In this document: positions 13,946 to 14,292 of the stretch, piece by piece
How positions within the stretch are numbered: position 1 is the first letter of the stretch
Layout: every line of letters begins with the position of its first letter
Assembly (NCBI GenBank): GCA_001001925.1
Contig: LCLH01000015.1
Coordinates: forward strand, 1-14,292
Reading direction: 5' to 3'
From: Candidatus Magasanikbacteria bacterium GW2011_GWC2_45_8
GTDB taxonomy: Bacteria; Patescibacteriota; Patescibacteriia; Magasanikbacterales; UBA10146
DNA: 14,292 nucleotides
Notes under the pieces: generated by a model
The model's input: the letters and a program-made list of their open reading frames with translations, nothing else
Database searches by the model: none
What the model was told of the DNA's origin: nothing
Program-made: the position numbers and the translations under genes

Positions 13946-14100
13946 TTATCGCGAATTACGCAAAGCATCTTCTCGGCAAAAATCTCCAAGGGGTACGGGT
14001 AAAATGCCTGAAGCATTTTCCCTCCTGCTCGCGCCGTCGCGCTCCGCAAGCCCCCTTGAAAACTCTTGCCTCAATGACATTTTGTAATTCGCAATAATTA
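13943..14100. repeat. Structured intergenic element, copy B (stop-to-stop long inverted repeat)
   Basis: The whole junction between the convergent relA/spoT and parB is one imperfect hairpin. The terminal arms, 13943-13959 (TAATTATCGCGAATTAC) and 14084-14100, are reverse complements with one mismatch in 17, and each begins with the TAA stop of its adjacent gene. The intervening arms (about 13960-13993 with 14052-14083) remain roughly two-thirds complementary, ending in CAAGGGG (13987-13993) with CCCCTTG (14052-14058). The core 13990-14045 repeats copy A (52 of 56 bases), including the AAAATGC...GCATTTT hairpin (14001-14019) and CGCG-CCGT-CGCG. No gene is seen within it. It is a candidate bidirectional terminator or REP/MITE-like repeat; the fold is seen directly, the role is inferred. 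Confidence 0.88.
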
Positions 14101-14292
14101 TTTAAAATGTTTCAGAATACGAGTCCGTTCTTCCGATGAGTAATATGAAATGGTGATATTCCCTTTTCCTTTGCGTTCGGCGATTTTTACTTTTGTCCCC
14201 AAAATTTCACGCAACCGCGCTTCTTCACTTAAAAGCTGTGCGGCAAGTGGGTTAGACACCCCGCGCAATACGTTTTGTTTTTTTATTTCATG
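14098..14292 (-). CDS. parB: Chromosome partitioning protein ParB, C-terminal end (5' partial)
   Basis: The last 64 codons of a leftward gene are present, running from the window edge to the TAA at 14100-14098. The translation contains SNPLAAQLLSEEARLREILGTKVKIAERKGKGNITISYYSSEERTRILKHF (broken by no stop), read in pieces: an acidic linker helix (SEEARLREIL), then LGTKVKI, a basic turn (RKGKGN), ITISYYS and a final helix. This is the pattern of the ParB/Spo0J C-terminal dimerisation domain. ParB binds parS sites near the origin and, with ParA, segregates chromosomes. The DNA-binding and CTP-binding parts lie outside the window, so the call rests on this domain only. Its stop codon forms the right end of structured element B. 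Confidence 0.8.
   Translation of the reverse strand, partial: HEIKKQNVLRGVSNPLAAQLLSEEARLREILGTKVKIAERKGKGNITISYYSSEERTRILKHFK

Noticed and set aside
14001..14019. Core palindrome as a parS site near parB
   Set aside because: AAAATGC...GCATTTT does not resemble the parS consensus TGTTTCACGTGAAACA, and the other copy is far from parB.
1..14292. CRISPR array, insertion sequence, phage genes or rRNA
   Set aside because: No regularly spaced direct repeats, transposase motifs, phage structural genes or rRNA-like sequence were seen; the only repeats found are the two intergenic elements.

Overview
The window looks like a chromosomal segment of a Candidate Phyla Radiation (Patescibacteria) bacterium, probably of the Parcubacteria side. 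This is inferred from gene content and protein style. Examples are a TrbC/VirB2-pilin-like membrane protein fused to a peptidase, a short RelA/SpoT protein without the regulatory C-terminus, DprA with the ALGxD form of its Rossmann motif, and a small two-helix membrane protein of unknown function. No ribosomal RNA is present to confirm the lineage. Coding density is high: no gene-free stretch exceeds 300 bases, and the longest (about 150 bases, 13946-14097) is filled by a structured repeat.

Layout. 2-778 (+) is the 3' part of a pilin-like/NlpC-P60 fusion, followed by radA (793-2190, +). radA converges on a leftward block (5608 down to 2297) that reads tRNA-Val(CAC), a 171-residue membrane protein, tRNA-Arg(GCG), a NUDIX hydrolase and recG. 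From a divergent promoter region at 5609-5688 a rightward block runs: a LytR-CpsA-Psr protein (5689-7113), der (7119-8507), pth (8504-9046), dprA (9055-10173), topA (10210-12390) and a bifunctional-type relA/spoT (12461-13945). relA/spoT converges on the 3' end of a leftward parB (14098-14292, cut by the window edge).

Themes. Most genes handle DNA or information: RadA, RecG, DprA and TopA in recombination, uptake and supercoiling; ParB in segregation; Der in ribosome assembly; Pth and the tRNAs in translation; RelA/SpoT in the stringent response. The first gene and the LCP protein act on the cell envelope.

Most interesting signals lie between genes. (1) Both convergent junctions in the window (radA/recG and relA/parB) carry a copy of the same palindromic core (52 of 56 aligned bases identical). 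Each copy sits inside a long inverted repeat whose outer arms differ in sequence between copies but remain self-complementary. In the second copy the arms begin exactly at the two stop codons. This looks like a REP/MITE-like or structured bidirectional 3'-end element. (2) Good sigma70-type promoters lie so close to the start codons of the LCP gene, topA, relA/spoT and possibly recG that their mRNAs should have leaders of about 0-14 bases without a Shine-Dalgarno sequence. (3) The LCP gene and tRNA-Val promoters share overlapping -35 boxes. (4) A perfect 22-bp palindrome spans the relA/spoT transcription start and includes its ATG.
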